Assembly: GCF_008831285.2 (NCBI RefSeq)
Contig: NC_045148.1
Location: forward strand, 17,477,002-17,539,001
DNA: 62,000 nt
Source of the DNA: Nymphaea colorata
Lineage: Eukaryota > Streptophyta > Magnoliopsida > Nymphaeales > Nymphaeaceae
Direction of reading: 5' to 3'
The notes beneath the pieces are model-generated. The model was given only the letters and a program-made list of their open reading frames with translations. It was not told the origin of the DNA and did no database searches. Both the position numbers and the translations under genes were made by a program. Shown piece by piece: positions 21,368 to 34,487 of this stretch (position 1 is its first letter; each line of letters opens with the position of its first letter).

Positions 21368-24300
21368 CTACTGCAGATCATTGTTAACTCCTGCCCAGTA
21401 ATTAGTGTGGCGAAGTTTCATATCAACTCTTCGCAGCAAGCTTCCATCAGCTGTTGAGACATATATCTTGTTATATAAAGCTGTTAGTTGCCAGGTAACA
21501 TGATCGTTAACATTCAAATTAGGAGTGTAGCAATATCCGCGGTTATGGTCTTCCAGATCATTATCATCATCACGGCAAGCTTCCTTAACAGCTTCAGTCA
21601 TGAATTCATCACCAGCATAGTATCTGATTAAAACGGTAATGTTTCGATGGTTTTCATCATCGATGACATCGCCATGGCAGTGTACATAGTCCATGAGTAG
21701 AGGGTCCTTTTCAGATCCATACGGGAACATGAAAACCATAGCTTCTCCCAGAGTCTCAAAATAAGACCAACTACCTGTGATGCTGAACTCCTTCAAATGT
21801 TCAAACCTCATGCCCTGAAAAAAGTTTTAACGTTAGCATGAAGTGCTTCACGAGCATACCAACTAAAGAACTTTTGTACAAGTGTGCAGCATGCATTTAT
21901 GCTTATGTGAGGAACACTAGGCAAGGCGGTACCTGGAAGCTCTCCATAAAATTGAAATTTAAGCGTTCACATCCATCCATGAGTAAAACTTCTATGGACT
22001 CCAGGCCTTCAAGGCCACTACAGTAGACTATCTTCTTACATCCTTGCAGATTCAGTGACTTCAAGTTTGTCAGGTTTGAGAATTCAAGAGGCATTCTCAA
22101 ACCTGTGCAATCTTTGGCTTCCAGAGTGATTAAAGAAGAAGGAAGCTTTGGTATTGCAGAAAGTTTGGAGCAATTTTCAAGAATTAGATTTTCAAGTGAA
22201 AGCAGTTGATGCATGTTGTTTGGCAACCTGATCAGATTTTCGCACATTCTCATACTTAGGAATTTCAATTCCCCGAGGCTACCTAGGGATTCATCAAGCT
22301 CAGTCAAGCTGGAGCACTCATCAAGCTTCAGCTTCTGAAGGTGTGGAACACTGGCAAAGCCAGGGCTGCTGTTGAGATGAGCACAAGAGGATAGATCCAA
22401 GACTTTCAGTCCATGAAAAACCTGCACTCAGATATTTACTTCTTTCTGAATCAATACAAATTACAATAGAAGAAAAAGAGACATGCCATATTTGGCATTG
22501 TTCTCCAGGCTGCGACAGTGTTTTTTTTTCTCATTTTCTGGGAAAAAACGCGATGAACTTATGCTAAGTTTGTAAAACGTACCCCTCTTTCTAGTTTCAT
22601 GTTCAACTCAGTTCCACTTGGTGCCGGCTCATTCCATAGCTGGGTAATATTACTTTGAGATAGAATAAGGATGGAAAGTTTCATAAATCTGCAGTCCAAT
22701 GGTAGTGACTCTGATGGACATCCTCTCCACTCCAGCCATTTCAAATCTTCCGGAAATTTGCGAAAGTCATTGTTTTTGAAATTGGCAAAATTTACCCGGA
22801 GCAGTCTTAGCTGGTGTAATCGTTCAAATGCTTCAGTACCCAAATCTATCTGTCCTCCCTCTTCTAAATTGAGAAAGATGCCTTCAATACGCTCCCCAGT
22901 TTCCTGAACAGCAGAAAGCAGAACGAGTCAGCATATAATTCAAATTAGGCTCTTAATTGACTTCGTACGTGGTTGAACCACTAGTCATATCTTCAACAAA
23001 AATGATAAACCGAGAAGTTGATTGGTATGTCCAGAATTCTGCATATTTATTATAAGATGGTTATAAAATAATAAACTTAAATATGCTGAAGAACAGAAGG
23101 ATTTTTCATTCAATATGAAGGGAAAATACTCTGTTAAGTGCCTCAAAAGATGTAGGTGTCTTCCATGATTTCTAGCTGTCTGTAACTGAAAAATCAGCCC
23201 AATATTTATGATTGTTGCAGCATTTCAAAATAAAATATGCTGGAATGTTGAGTACTGAAAATCATATAGAAGTAGACAGGAGAGGGATCGCCCCTTTGCA
23301 AGTTACAGTTGCTTGTGTTTATGTCAGCACATGGTCAACAAAGTCAAGTTATAGCCTGCAAGTATTATATTAATGAAAGGCAGTACTTTTTTAAGGGGAA
23401 AAAAATGCATAAAAGAAAAGACAAAGAGAGATGGAGGTTTATAAAACTAGAAGCCAAGAAAAGAAATTCTTACTTCATTGTTCTGCAATGCCTCTGTTAT
23501 TCCATCCTCATTCCAAAACCTACTTCGCATAACGCCTTCACTTATAACTATTTCTCTGCCCATGTCTCGAATTCGGTCGTGCATCACAAACTCATCCTTT
23601 TCGCTATCAATTTGGACGAGAGACTTGCGAAGAAGCACTTCAATTGCACTACTGGGGTGAAGTCCACAGGCCTCCCACATATGCATCGCATACTCTTTGC
23701 CTCGTCCAATGAAGAAACACGCTATATCTAAAAAAATGCGCTTTTCATTTGAATCCAACTCTTCGTAAGCGATTCTTAGTCTTTCTTGGACCCCCCCGTG
23801 CTGAATCCCTTGAACATCTTGATCTTCAGCTGACATTAACCTGACCAGCATCTCTTCCCATTCATCTTCAGTTCTTATGTTATAAAACAGAGAACCAAAT
23901 ATCTCAAGCTCCAACGGCAGTCCACCAGTAAGTTGCACAACTTGCTTAGCTAGCTCCACAAACCGTTCCAGTGGTCGTTCACTCTGAAAAGCATGATGGC
24001 TGAACAGTTTAAGGGATTCGTCTTCGTCCAATTCATTTGGCTTATAGATTTTATGATTTTCTATACCTTTCATAATCAGAACGTCCTCACACCTTGTTGT
24101 GACTATGATCTTACTTCCTGCAGCAAATAAATGCTGCCGGTCTAGCAGTTCATCAATTTGGTCCACGCGATCGACGTCGTCGATAATGACAAGAGCCGTC
24201 TTCATGGTAGTCGCGGCCCTCTCGACGCCAGTTTCTGAAATTTCACTGATGAGCTGCCCCCGCAAAGAGGCAAGTCCATTAGTCTGCTTTGACTTTTCAC

Positions 24301-24582
24301 TGATGTCGGAAAGGAAGCTGGTGGCTTCAAATTGATCACATAAACATAATTTATTGTAAACGGCCTTGGCAATTGTTGTCTTACCGATTCCTCCAACCCC
24401 TTGAATCCCAACAATGCTTGTGTGATCATCGTCCGAATACAACAAGTCTATAACATGATCGACACGAGATTCTATACCAACGGGGTAATTTGCTACATTG
24501 AAAGGTCTCCTGTTCAATGATAATCTCCTGTCGAATGTTCCCATGACGTCGTTAACAAAAGCAGAACAGCTTTTGTCCTGGA
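21368..24582 (-). CDS. Gene B: NB-ARC-LRR protein of TNL ancestry without a recognisable TIR exon
   Basis: Four exons with good GT-AG borders and matching phases: 23474-24582, 22583-22903, 21933-22421 and 21368-21814, about 787 residues. The first exon carries the NB-ARC ATPase switch: GVGGIGKTTIAK (P-loop), ALVIIDDVDRVDQ (kinase 2, TNL-type final D), GSKIIVTTR, TGGLPLELEIFG, RIFLDIACFF and VMHDRIRDMGREIV (MHD). Next come TNL-type LRRs (LKWLEWRGCPSESLPLDC, SNITQLW), an LRR exon starting VFHGLKVLDLSS, and a C-terminal domain like gene A's. The NB exon needs an incoming phase-1 exon (acceptor CCTCCACAG), whereas gene A's TIR exon ends in phase 2, and I see no TIR motif up to 29 kb. It is either a TIR-less NL gene or one whose 5' exon has decayed; an internal ATG (VNDVMGTFD) could serve as start. 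Confidence 0.85.
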
Positions 24583-27500
24583 CTGTGGAGGCATAACAGC
24601 AAAGAGTTAGAAAACAAAAACACACATACAGATCAGGTCACATTATTCTACGTTAACAATGTAAAGCACCACTATAACGAGGACATCATCGAACATAAAT
24701 CAAGTGGCTTGGCGCTTAGTGGGAAGCCAAAATTTCTCGAAGAATCTCCCACATCAATTTTATTCCTCAACGCAAACGGTACACCTAGCATAAAGTGTCC
24801 TTTTGTCTGATCTAAACATTTGTCCTATTGGTATTAGTGCTCAGGTTTACGGGGAAATCTAGCCATTGATTTTATCATGGTACGTCGTGCACACACAAAA
24901 TTGCTTAATTCTTAAGCAACTATAGTCCTCTCAAGATTCACAAAATTGCTTACTTCTAAAGCAACCATAGTCCTTTCAAGATATTTGGGTTTGATAAGAA
25001 GTGTCCTCCACATATCACCAACAATCTTAAACAACCATAGACAAATTGAGGGCGAATGATTCTTTTTTTGATTTTTTTAAAAGCGACGGTAGCTTCCCGC
25101 AGGTAATGCGACAAGCCTTTGGCTGTTCCTGTAAGATCATTTGGTGGGCCGGCATATGTCAATTAGGAATTTCAGACATTATGGCTGTCTTAACGTAAAT
25201 ATCCGCTTAAGTGATTGCATTTTGAGATATTACGTCATTTTAGATGGTATGAGATAATTTTGAAATGTATAGATGGACGGAATTCGTAATTGTCCTCGTT
25301 ATAAAATGGTAGTGGTCCCTGGGGTCGTGCAATGGTTGCCTGAAACATTGGTTTCTAGGATTTTCCTCTTCTCCATCTGAGAGAGACCTCAAGCGCACAG
25401 CAAAGACCCTGGAAGATCCTACCGCGATCTACCGTCCAGTTCTTCAGATAGATTCAGGTACGCTTCTGCTTTAAATTTAAGGTTATGTTTATTTCAATGA
25501 TTTAGCATGAGCATGATCTGTTTTGTTTAGGGCATATACGTTTGGTTTTGTGTATGCATAAGGGGAGAAATCCCAACAGTTCCTTCCCATTCAGCTTGAT
25601 GGAAACTACAGGGGAAGCAACGAGGCCGGCGAGTTGAGGAACTTGGTGAATAAAAGAAGGAACAGAAAGAAATCTTATTTTTCGATGGTTTGTGAAGAGA
25701 GGATCGAGAAGTAAGGAAGAGAGAACTGTTAAGGATAAAGATCAAGTTTCAGTTTCAAGAGATTTTAATTCTAACAACACAAAATTAAGCTAAGGTTATA
25801 TTATGTATTGCCGACTATTCTTTCTTCCTTTCTTTTTTTCTGGAGGACAATTGGATGTCCTTTGAACGCAGAGCGGATGCAAGGCCAGCAGACCTGAAGT
25901 AGCTAACTGAAAGATTTTGAGTTTAGGATGTTGTTTATGATTTCTGCTTTCAGTTTGGACTTACACGACGTTTAGAATGTAAGAATTTCGAGTTAAGGAA
26001 AGGGATTCATGTCCATACGGAGTTGGATCTATACAGATTCAGAGCCATACCACAGAATCTAAGTATGTTAATCTAACTTTTCTCTATTTGGAGAGCTCTA
26101 GAACCCATTTTATAAGTAGAATCCTGAAATATGAAATATAAAACACTTTTTACTAGTTATTTTCCTTTACTTTCCTGAAAGCCAAGTCAAAGGAGAATCA
26201 CTCCCTCATCGACCACGAAAACATATCTTTTAAGCATATCAACTGCACGGACTATTTATCTTTTTTTGGCAATCGGGCGTCCTTTTAAGCAGAGCTAATG
26301 CAAGGCAACTCAGACCCATCTTTCACAACCCACGCGTGTGTGAATACGTGGTATATTTATTATTATTCCATGTTTGATGTACATGGTATTAAAATACCAT
26401 GCGTACCTTGGAACCTAGCACCCACCCTCATTATTAACCACCATCCCCCTAAAAAATTGACCATCTGAGCATGAATAACAATCAAACATAGGTCGACGCG
26501 TATGACTGACTGGAAGCTGTCAACACGTCTTGAATATAATCTTTTTACCACATGCCTTGAAAATCAATTTTTCTTTTTCTTTTTTTTTTTCCTTTAATAA
26601 ACAAGTTGTATATCATGTGTATAATCAGTTTGATCAACAAATAGTTCATTTCTGGCTTCTGACCGTTGGGTATTTTCGCCCTTTGATTACTTGTGATTGT
26701 TCCATGTTTACTCAGAAGCCAAATTAGTCGAGTTTTCCATTAACGAGGAAGGCAAATAAAGTGCGGGCGATAAAACCTCAAAATAAAGGTCATACTTTTA
26801 ATGCCATGCATTACACACACACATATATGTAACTGACTATGGATAAAAATCGATTATATCATTTCCTTTCGAAGCTGATAGCTTGGTTACTGGTAATAAG
26901 AACTTGAAAGCATTAATGGCCACAACATGAGACTAATCTCAATCCAGAGAATTAAATAAGGATGTAATCAGATGTATCCAACTTAATTATAACAACATGG
27001 GTTTCTAGATTAAGTTGGAGTTGGCAGTCTAGAAACCAACTTTCAACTTTTGATGGCAATGCGCCATGGAAACAGTAGATTGTGTCTTGTCGTTAAAAGA
27101 TCAAATTACGTTTCGATCTTTGCCAACATTTCACTTCAATAAGAACCGACAAAAGGAAGTAGCGTGCCTGGTTTAATTTGATGTTAAATATAAAACCAAG
27201 TTTGTTAACTATTTACCGAAGACGTATTAATTTGTAGGCTTAGTCGCCCTCAATGCATCAGGAAGTTCAGAAAGAAAACGAACGCACTCTAAAACGTTAG
27301 AAAGGATTTACAAAGCAGCAGTTGTTCTAAAAAGAAAAGTTAACTATGAAAACGCAAGCTGCACTTCCCACTCCAGCTTAATCTAGAAAACAGAGGACAA
27401 ATGAAAGAAGGGAAGTAGTAAGCAATATCATATGTTTAGCTCTTCCTCAGCTATGTGATTCAACAGAAAAAATAGCCAAGTGTGTCGATGAAAGCTGAGA

Positions 27501-27663
27501 CTATGGAGAGACATACCGATCAGCGAAAGGGTCGGACAGAGAGAGAGAGCGAGGAGGAGAGAAAGACAGGGAGAGGGATAAACACAGGCTCAGAAAACGT
27601 TTTTTTGACATAATCGTTATTTTGAAGGTCGTTTCCAAGTGAGCAGCAGAAGAAGCGGCCAAC

Positions 27664-27688
27664 ACACACACACACACACACACACACA
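27664..27688. repeat. (CA)n microsatellite
   Basis: About 12 CA dinucleotides, with a (GA)-rich tract just to the left (27538-27577). Confidence 0.9.
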
Positions 27689-27856
27689 GAGGGTCTCTGT
27701 TCCATACCTGAGAGAGGATGAAGAAAACAGTTCCCTGCTGAGATGTGGAAGAAGAGTTCTGCAGAAGATGAGAAGAGGACGAACGAGTAAGCTTGCAGCA
27801 GGGAGATGTAAGCTTGCAGACAGATCTAACGGCTATTTTATACTGGTGATGGAATA

Positions 27857-28052
27857 ATTAGGCACTCGGAGAAAAGACTAATTGTGCGACCTTATTTATT
27901 TATTGTACATGTGAAATTAAGCACTCGGGAGAAAAGTCGCACATAATTGTGCAGACTTTATTTATTGCATAAGTTATTGTATAAGTGAAATTAAATACTC
28001 GGGAGAAAAGTCGCACATAATTGTGCAGACTTTATTTATTGTATAGGTGGAA
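27857..28052. repeat. Three-unit irregular tandem repeat
   Basis: ACTCGGGAGAAAAGTCGCAC with a following TAATTGTGCAGACTTTATTT recurs three times, anchored at 27863, 27922 and 27996 (spacings of 59 and 74 bp). The first unit is the most diverged. There is no coding content. It lies in the long gap between genes B and A. Confidence 0.85.
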
Positions 28053-29493
28053 TTGACTTAGTCATTGCGTGAATACCGCGACTTTATTAGCACCAGGTCC
28101 ACCCAAATGATGTTTCACTTTACATTTGATGAGATAAGAGATGATTTTTTTTAATGTATGAAGGGCCTCCGCTGGATTAGTTTTGATTTTGATTTCCTAA
28201 ATTTGAATATTTTTATATAATCTTGATTGGGACATCATAAATATCACAATTATTTTTCTTAATATATGACCCCCAAGATAGTTGTCATTATCATTTTGTA
28301 TTTTTCTAAGTAGACCTTGACTTGGTATGCCGTGGGTTCATAAGGGCATCTCGTTTGAAGGGTGATAGGATCGTGAGCTAGAGAACTGTCCATGGTTTAA
28401 TGGTGCTTTTCTATTACTAGAAAACATCACTGCGGGTGTATTTATTAGAACATAACATTTTTAAACTCCATTTTGAAGGCAAAACATTTGAGTTTAAGTG
28501 TTGAGATTGAGTTTGTGAAAAAGCTCAACTTTTAAAAGAGAGTAAATGACTTAGTCTCACATGTTGTTAATAGAAAACATTGTTTTTGTCTTGTAACCAA
28601 AATACATAAACAAAATTTTAAAAACTAGCTGAAAAATTAGATTGCCAGCAACCTAAAATCACCAGGATTTAAGCAAATCCTCCGTCATTCGATCCGCTTT
28701 TTCTCAACACAAAAAGGTAAAATAAGGATCCAACTGTCAATTTTATGAACCATGGATTTTACCATGAATCTTTTGCCATGTCAGAACTATGGATTTTAAA
28801 TGTAAATGAATCAAATGTCCCTAAAGGTGTTATCCAATCTTTCGGCCCGTATCTGCCGATACACCCAATTTTAATAGTGGATCAAAACGCAATGGGGCCC
28901 GATAAGGCCCTTCATTTATTTTATTGGCCGATACAGACCCAATTCATTTATAGCAGCAGTTTTTTTTTTTCTATTTTTCTTTATGAATTTCATTAAAAAT
29001 AAAATTTCAAAAAGAAAAGCTTAGAAGATTTTATTATTTTATTAGTGTCCAATATGTAACTGATGGGCTAATACAGTTGTGGTTTCATTTAGACATCCTA
29101 CATTACATGCGATGGGATCTGGTTTTTTACAACATTTGGGGCAACAAAACGTCCTAAGCACTCCTTGACCTTAGGTCCATCTATGTCTCCTGTCCATACG
29201 ATGAGATGCCTAAACAATCAGAAATCTGAGAAAACAAATACAAGATCTTTTCAAACAGGAAGGCTCGTACTTGCTTGTGGCTGATCAACATGAACTGCGT
29301 TCTTCAACCACAGCTCAGATCAAATTAACCGAGCCACGAATTGAGCTGATCTGGCTTTTGTGTTAAGTGATTGAGCGGGAATGTGGCCATGCATCAAAGT
29401 TGGTCGTATCGCCACAGATCATGCTATGCTCCATAGAAAACTCCGAAGAAGAAGATTTGATCTCCCAACTTGTCTGATTCATTTCTTGAATGT

Positions 29494-32400
29494 TCATGGT
29501 GATGATGTCTCAGAAGGAATTCCACCCTCCTGAACATGGCTCTCAGCTTTTGTCCAGTAATCCCTGTGACGAAGTTTAATGTCAACTCTGGTAAGCAAGC
29601 TCCCGTCAGACGTTGAAACACTTATCATGTCGCATTGAGCTGCCACATAGGGAACCGTCTCATCGAAGCCGTTGACATTGACAGAATAGCAATATCCACG
29701 ATGTTGGTCACCGAGATCATTATTGGTGTCACGATAAGCTTCTTTTTTTGTCACAAAGACCAGCTCATTATCATCATGGAATTTCATGGAGATGAGTATT
29801 GAATTGCAGCTTTGTTGGCCCTCACGGCGGACGGCATGGCCATGGCAATGTACACTGTCCACTAGCAGAGGATCATTGTTAGATCTACATGGCAACAAGA
29901 AAATGAAATGTTCAGTTGATTCGAAGAAAGTCAAACTAGCAGTCGTGCTGAGCAGCTCCAAGTGTTTAAACCGTTTACCCTGCACGAACAATATTAACAT
30001 AAATCGTAGACCAAACAAGTTTCAGTGTATATGCATGTATTCGTGTGTGCTTATACCAAGAAAACAGGCGAGGAAATACCTTGAAGCTCTCCAAGAAACC
30101 ACAGCTAAAGCCTTCACATCCGTCCATAAGCAAGCATTTTATGGATTTGAGGTCTCCAAGACCACGAAAGCCGATGATATTCTTGCAACCTTGTAAGTTC
30201 AATGTCTCTAAGTTTGTCAAGTTTGAGAAATTAGGAGTTATTTTCAAAGCAGTACAATCTTTGGCATCAAGAGTGACCAAGGAAGAAGGGAATTGCTCTG
30301 GCAAGGCAAAAAGTTTGGAGCAATATCTCAGGTTGAGGATTTTAAGTGAAACCAAATGATGCATGCTCTTGGGCAATTTATTCAGGTTTTCACACATCCT
30401 CATACTCAAGAATGTCAAGTTCTTGAGGCAGCCAATGGATTCATCAACTTCAGTTAGGTTAGAGCAGTAATCAAGTATCAGCTTCTGTAGGTTTGGAACA
30501 CTCGCAAGGCCAGGGCTGCTGCTGAGATAAGAACAAGAAGAGAGATCGAGGACTTTCAATCCATTAAATACCTGCAACATTGTGCTTTTATTTAGTACAT
30601 AATCTACATACTAGATGTGAATAAGAGGGAAAGGACAAACTGAACAAAAGAGAGGTCACATCTTCTGTGCTCCTGTTCCTTCGATCTTTTTTTTTTTTTT
30701 TTTTCTCTCTCACAGAAAAGTGTCAACTACTAGGATATTCATATCTGTCTTACCATCTCAACAGTTAAAATTGTACCAAGTGGTGACTTTGTAATGTAAG
30801 ATCAAATTTATATTGGTTTTCCGTTACATACCCCTTTTTTCTGGTTCAAGTAGATGTCTGGCTCAGTTTGAGGTGGTCCTGACTGCTCCTTCCATAATTG
30901 GCTAATATTGCTTTGAGACAGAATGAGGACAGAAAGTTTTTTAAATTTGCAGTTCAGTGGGAGAGATTCTAGCGGGCATCCTCTCCATTCCAGCCATTTC
31001 AGCTTTTCTGGAAGCTGGTGAAAGTCACAGTCTTCAAAATTGACAAAATTGGCACGAAGCATTCTAAGGTTTGATAATGCTTCAAAAGCTTTGGCACTCA
31101 AATACGTCGAGCTCCCCTCTTCTAAATTGAGCACAATGCCTTCAATATGTTGCCCTGTTTCCTGAAGGTCAGCAAGCCAAACAACTTAGTATATGATTCA
31201 TATACGCCCTTGAATTAAATAGTAAGACACAACTTGACATGCGTCCAACAAAATACAGAAAAGCATTAAGCAACAATTGGCTCAGTAGCACTTTAGCATG
31301 ACGCAGAAGATTTATAACCATATCAAAAGGAAAAAAACGTCCTTGTCTTATACATTCCGTATTCCTCCAGAAACTGCCATGGAGCAATGAACAAAGAAAA
31401 TGTGAAGCAGAGTACTATTTACCAGTGAACAGCGCTAATTAGGCTGAAATCATGAAGAATAGAGGTTAAAAGGTTACTCTTTTAGCAATGGCTTCTGTTG
31501 CATGTTTTTAATTCACCATAGGATATTAAATACATCTGAATGAGTGCTGATATATCGTAAAGAAGAAACCAACAACCAAGTAAAGAAAAAAAGTCCACTA
31601 CTTACATCATGGTTTTGCAGTGCCTTTGAGACTCTATCCACGTCCCAGAACCTGCTCTGACAGATTCCTTCACTTAGAACTACTTCCCTTCCCATGTCTC
31701 GAATTTGATCATGCATTGCAAATTCATCTTTTTGGTCATCGATTCTAACAAGAGATTTATGAATAAGGACCTCAATTGCACTATGCGGGAAAAGCCCACA
31801 GTCCTCCCACATATGCATTGCATATTCTTTGCCTCGTCCGATGAAAAAGCATGCTATATCCAAAAATATGCACTTCTCGTTTTCATCCAACCTTTCATAG
31901 CTCATTCTTAATTTATGTACATTTTCCTCATGCCGAACTTCCTGCAACTTTTTCAACATTTCCTCCCATTCCTCCTTGGATTTGATGTCATAAAACAGTG
32001 CACCAAATACTTCAAGCTCTAATGGCAAGCCACCAGTAACTTCCACGACCTTTCCGGATAACTCCGCAAACTCTTGCGGTGGCTGGTCACTCACAAAAGC
32101 ATAATAGCAGAATAGTTGGAGGGATTGAGCACTGTCCAGTACTTTTGGCTTATAGATTTGATCCTCGTGCACTCCACTCATAACTAGTACCTCTTCATAC
32201 CTTGTTGTGATTATAATCCTACTGCCAGGACCAAACTGAACTTTCTCCCCCATTAATGAATGAATTTGGTCCGTATGATCAACATCATCGAGAATAACAA
32301 GAACTCTTTCCGTCAGAGTTCCCGTTTCAGCAGTGCCAGCGGAAATAGAATCTTTTGAAATATCTTCATGGAGCTTCCTCTGCATAGCGGCAAGGCCACC

Positions 32401-33387
32401 GGGTAAGCGTGATTTTTCTCTAATATCAAAAATGAAGCTTCTGGCTTCGAATCTGTCATAGAGTTCATTGGAAATGGCTTTGGCAATCGTTGTCTTCCCG
32501 ATCCCTCCAATCCCTTGGATTCCAACCACGAGGAGGCCTTCATCCCCCAGGTTCAACAACTGCATGACATCCTCAACACGCGATTCTATGCCAATTGGGT
32601 GCTCGGCGACATTGGAAAAGGTCTTCTTCAGCTTTTTAAGAACCTTTTTAACAACAAGAGGGATTACCTTCTTTTCTTGCCTGCTAAGAAGTAACAAAAA
32701 AAGAGGAAATGTCATCAGTTTCTTTAGAACATTTTCCATATATAGCAACAATTATGAGCGTATCCCCTGCATCTTAACGTAAAAGACAAAATATCAATAA
32801 ACAGACAACCTCATACATGGTCCTTTTTTACTTTCTACTATACATACCTATTAACATGGAAATTCAAAGCAGGAAGAGAGAGAGAGAAAGAGAGCGACAG
32901 ACCTGTCGATTTCTTTGCTGAAATGGAAGCCAGGGTAACTCCCTGCTTCGTTGAGTGCTTGCCTCCATTTCTCCACCTCCTCTTCCGATTCATACACCTC
33001 ATGGTGCGCAAAGTAACTGCCGTACGTCCCTGTTTGATATCGGACTTCTGAAGGATCGACGCCAAGGAAAACAGGGACGATGCATCTCCTACACTCGACC
33101 ATCTTGGCGATCTCTTGTAGGCACCATCTGGATTGAGCATAGTTGATGGAGAAGATGGGCACGAAGACCTTCGACACCTCTATGCACGTAAGTAACCGGT
33201 TGATGTTCTCTTCCTTCTTCGCGTCTTCCTCATCGAAGACAGTCAGCACGCCGCGATCCACCAGCGCTTCATACAGAAGGCCAGCAAGAAGATCGCCGGT
33301 GTCTTCCTGTTTGAAGCTCAAGAAGGCATCGAACTCGAGATAAGTTGATGAACAGGAAGATGGCAGTGGTCCTTCGTCTCCACTCAT
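29494..33387 (-). CDS. Gene A: complete TIR-NB-LRR (TNL) immune receptor
   Basis: Five exons, all GT-AG and phase-consistent: 32903-33387, 31606-32680, 30832-31161, 30080-30571 and 29494-29979, 955 residues. TIR is at about residues 19-160 (FDAFLSFKQEDTG; WCLQEIAK keeps the catalytic-type glutamate of TIR NADases). NB-ARC follows from about 187: GIGGIGKTT at 218-226, RVLVILDDVDHTDQ, GSRIIITTR, TGGLPLELEVFG, CIFLDIACFFIGRGKE and FAMHDQIRDMGREV. Then come LRRs (LKWLEWRGCPLESLPLNC, VFNGLKVLDLSS) and a C-terminal domain of about 160 residues encoded by the last exon. TNLs are cytoplasmic or nuclear sensors that form oligomers on effector recognition; the TIR then makes nucleotide signals for EDS1 complexes. 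The start is the ATG at 33387; a GTG eight codons upstream is not a plausible start. One oddity is FKQED where most plant TIRs read FRGED. Confidence 0.93.
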
Positions 33388-33464
33388 CGTTCTCCTTTGT
33401 GTTCCACCCACTTTAATTCTCGCTTAACGATGATTCGATGAAGTGTGCTCTGCGGAGTGATTCG

Positions 33465-33471
33465 CTATATA
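33465..33471 (-). promoter_or_regulatory. Putative TATA box of gene A
   Basis: TATATAG on the minus strand, about 80 bp upstream of the gene A ATG, giving a leader of about 50 bp. Placement is ordinary for a plant core promoter. Confidence 0.5.
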
Positions 33472-34487
33472 GAATCCTCCTCTTCCTCGCCACAGAGGAT
33501 GCTTTTTCGTTGCAGTTGCCAGGAAATTCAGAAAGACACAAATGGAAATTTTCCACATGATCGAGTGGAAGTTCACCTAACCGGCCCTTAAAGTGTCTAC
33601 AGCAAATTTGAGAAAAAAAAAAGACCAAGTCTTTGTCTTCTTCTTCTTAATCTTGGGGGCTAAGCAATTGACGCATCATATATTCCTTCGTTCCAACTTT
33701 AGGAAGAAATCAGGACTGACATTCAATATCTACAGCTTTGTCTTGTTATGAAAGGTGCATAAATTAAAAAAACTATTTCTTTTTCATTTTAGTTTTTCTA
33801 TTTTTACGTGAAAGAATCGCTTAGTAGACGCCTCACATCATGTGGGACTCGCCTTATTGACGTTTCGCTCGCACAGGAAGCTCATTCGCAACTGTCAAAA
33901 TCTAAAAATAACGTCTTTCATCAAAAGAAGCACGTAATCTATGCTGTGTTTGAGATGGATGGAATCTTATTGGAAGTTTACATAGTGGGTAGCGAGTGCG
34001 CCGCCAAACAGTACCTTGCGTATCCTATCCTGATTCCCCAATGCAAAAGGATTGCATATCTATATATTTGCTTTGAAATCCTCCGAGAGCAGACGATCAA
34101 GTTCCGATTTTAGACGAATCTTTTCTCTTAACCAGCTGCAAGTATCTATTAGATTCTTAGCTTAGACAGGCACATCGCATTAACTTCTGGCTGATGCTGG
34201 GGAAAGAGGACTGACTTCTCCTTTAATCCCAGACCAATGCAAAAAATAAACTAATGAAAATGGAAAGAGATGCAAAACATAACATACTTAACTGGAAAAG
34301 GAAAATGAAACACCAATAACTATTAGTCTTGGATACAAAAATAAGGCCTAAACTCCTTTATATAAACTAAAACATGGATCCATAGATCTAAAACTTAAAA
34401 TACTAAACTCGATCTTCTGCCTTTTGCCGACCCTCGTTGGGCGGTGCAAACCACAATGGGAACCAAAGCTCCCAGTGCCTGCTGCGC
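33472..34487. other. Upstream region of gene A
   Basis: About 1 kb between gene A and the gypsy element, with no gene recognised. An open stretch at 33808-34113 resembles no family. The upstream regulatory DNA of gene A probably lies here and ends abruptly at the transposon. Confidence 0.5.

Larger units (their letters stand above)
24583..29493. other. Intergenic between gene B and gene A; no TIR exon found
   Basis: Searched by eye for TIR motifs on the minus strand (FLSF.xED, YxxSxWCLxE) without success. A plus-strand stretch near 25380-25455 looks like a 5' noncoding exon with donor TTCAG|GTACGC, and a 50-codon open frame at 25562-25714 follows, but neither can be assigned. Repeats at 27664-27688 and 27857-28052 are listed separately. 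The rest, including 28100-29490 (the 3' flank of gene A), is AT-rich with no recognised feature. Confidence 0.5.

Noticed and set aside
25562-25714. 50-codon plus-strand frame behind a possible 5' exon at 25380-25455
   Set aside because: No recognisable family, no ATG near the start of the frame and no way to confirm splicing by eye; kept only as a note in the intergenic entry.
27501-27705. Possible first exon of gene B (donor-like GATCG|GTATGTC near 27516)
   Set aside because: The translation is dominated by microsatellite (Cys-Val and Ser-Leu runs), shows no TIR motif, and the phase does not fit the gene B NB exon.
27857-28052. Repeat array resembling a CRISPR or satellite
   Set aside because: Only three irregular units with unequal spacing in a plant nuclear genome; a local tandem duplication explains it.
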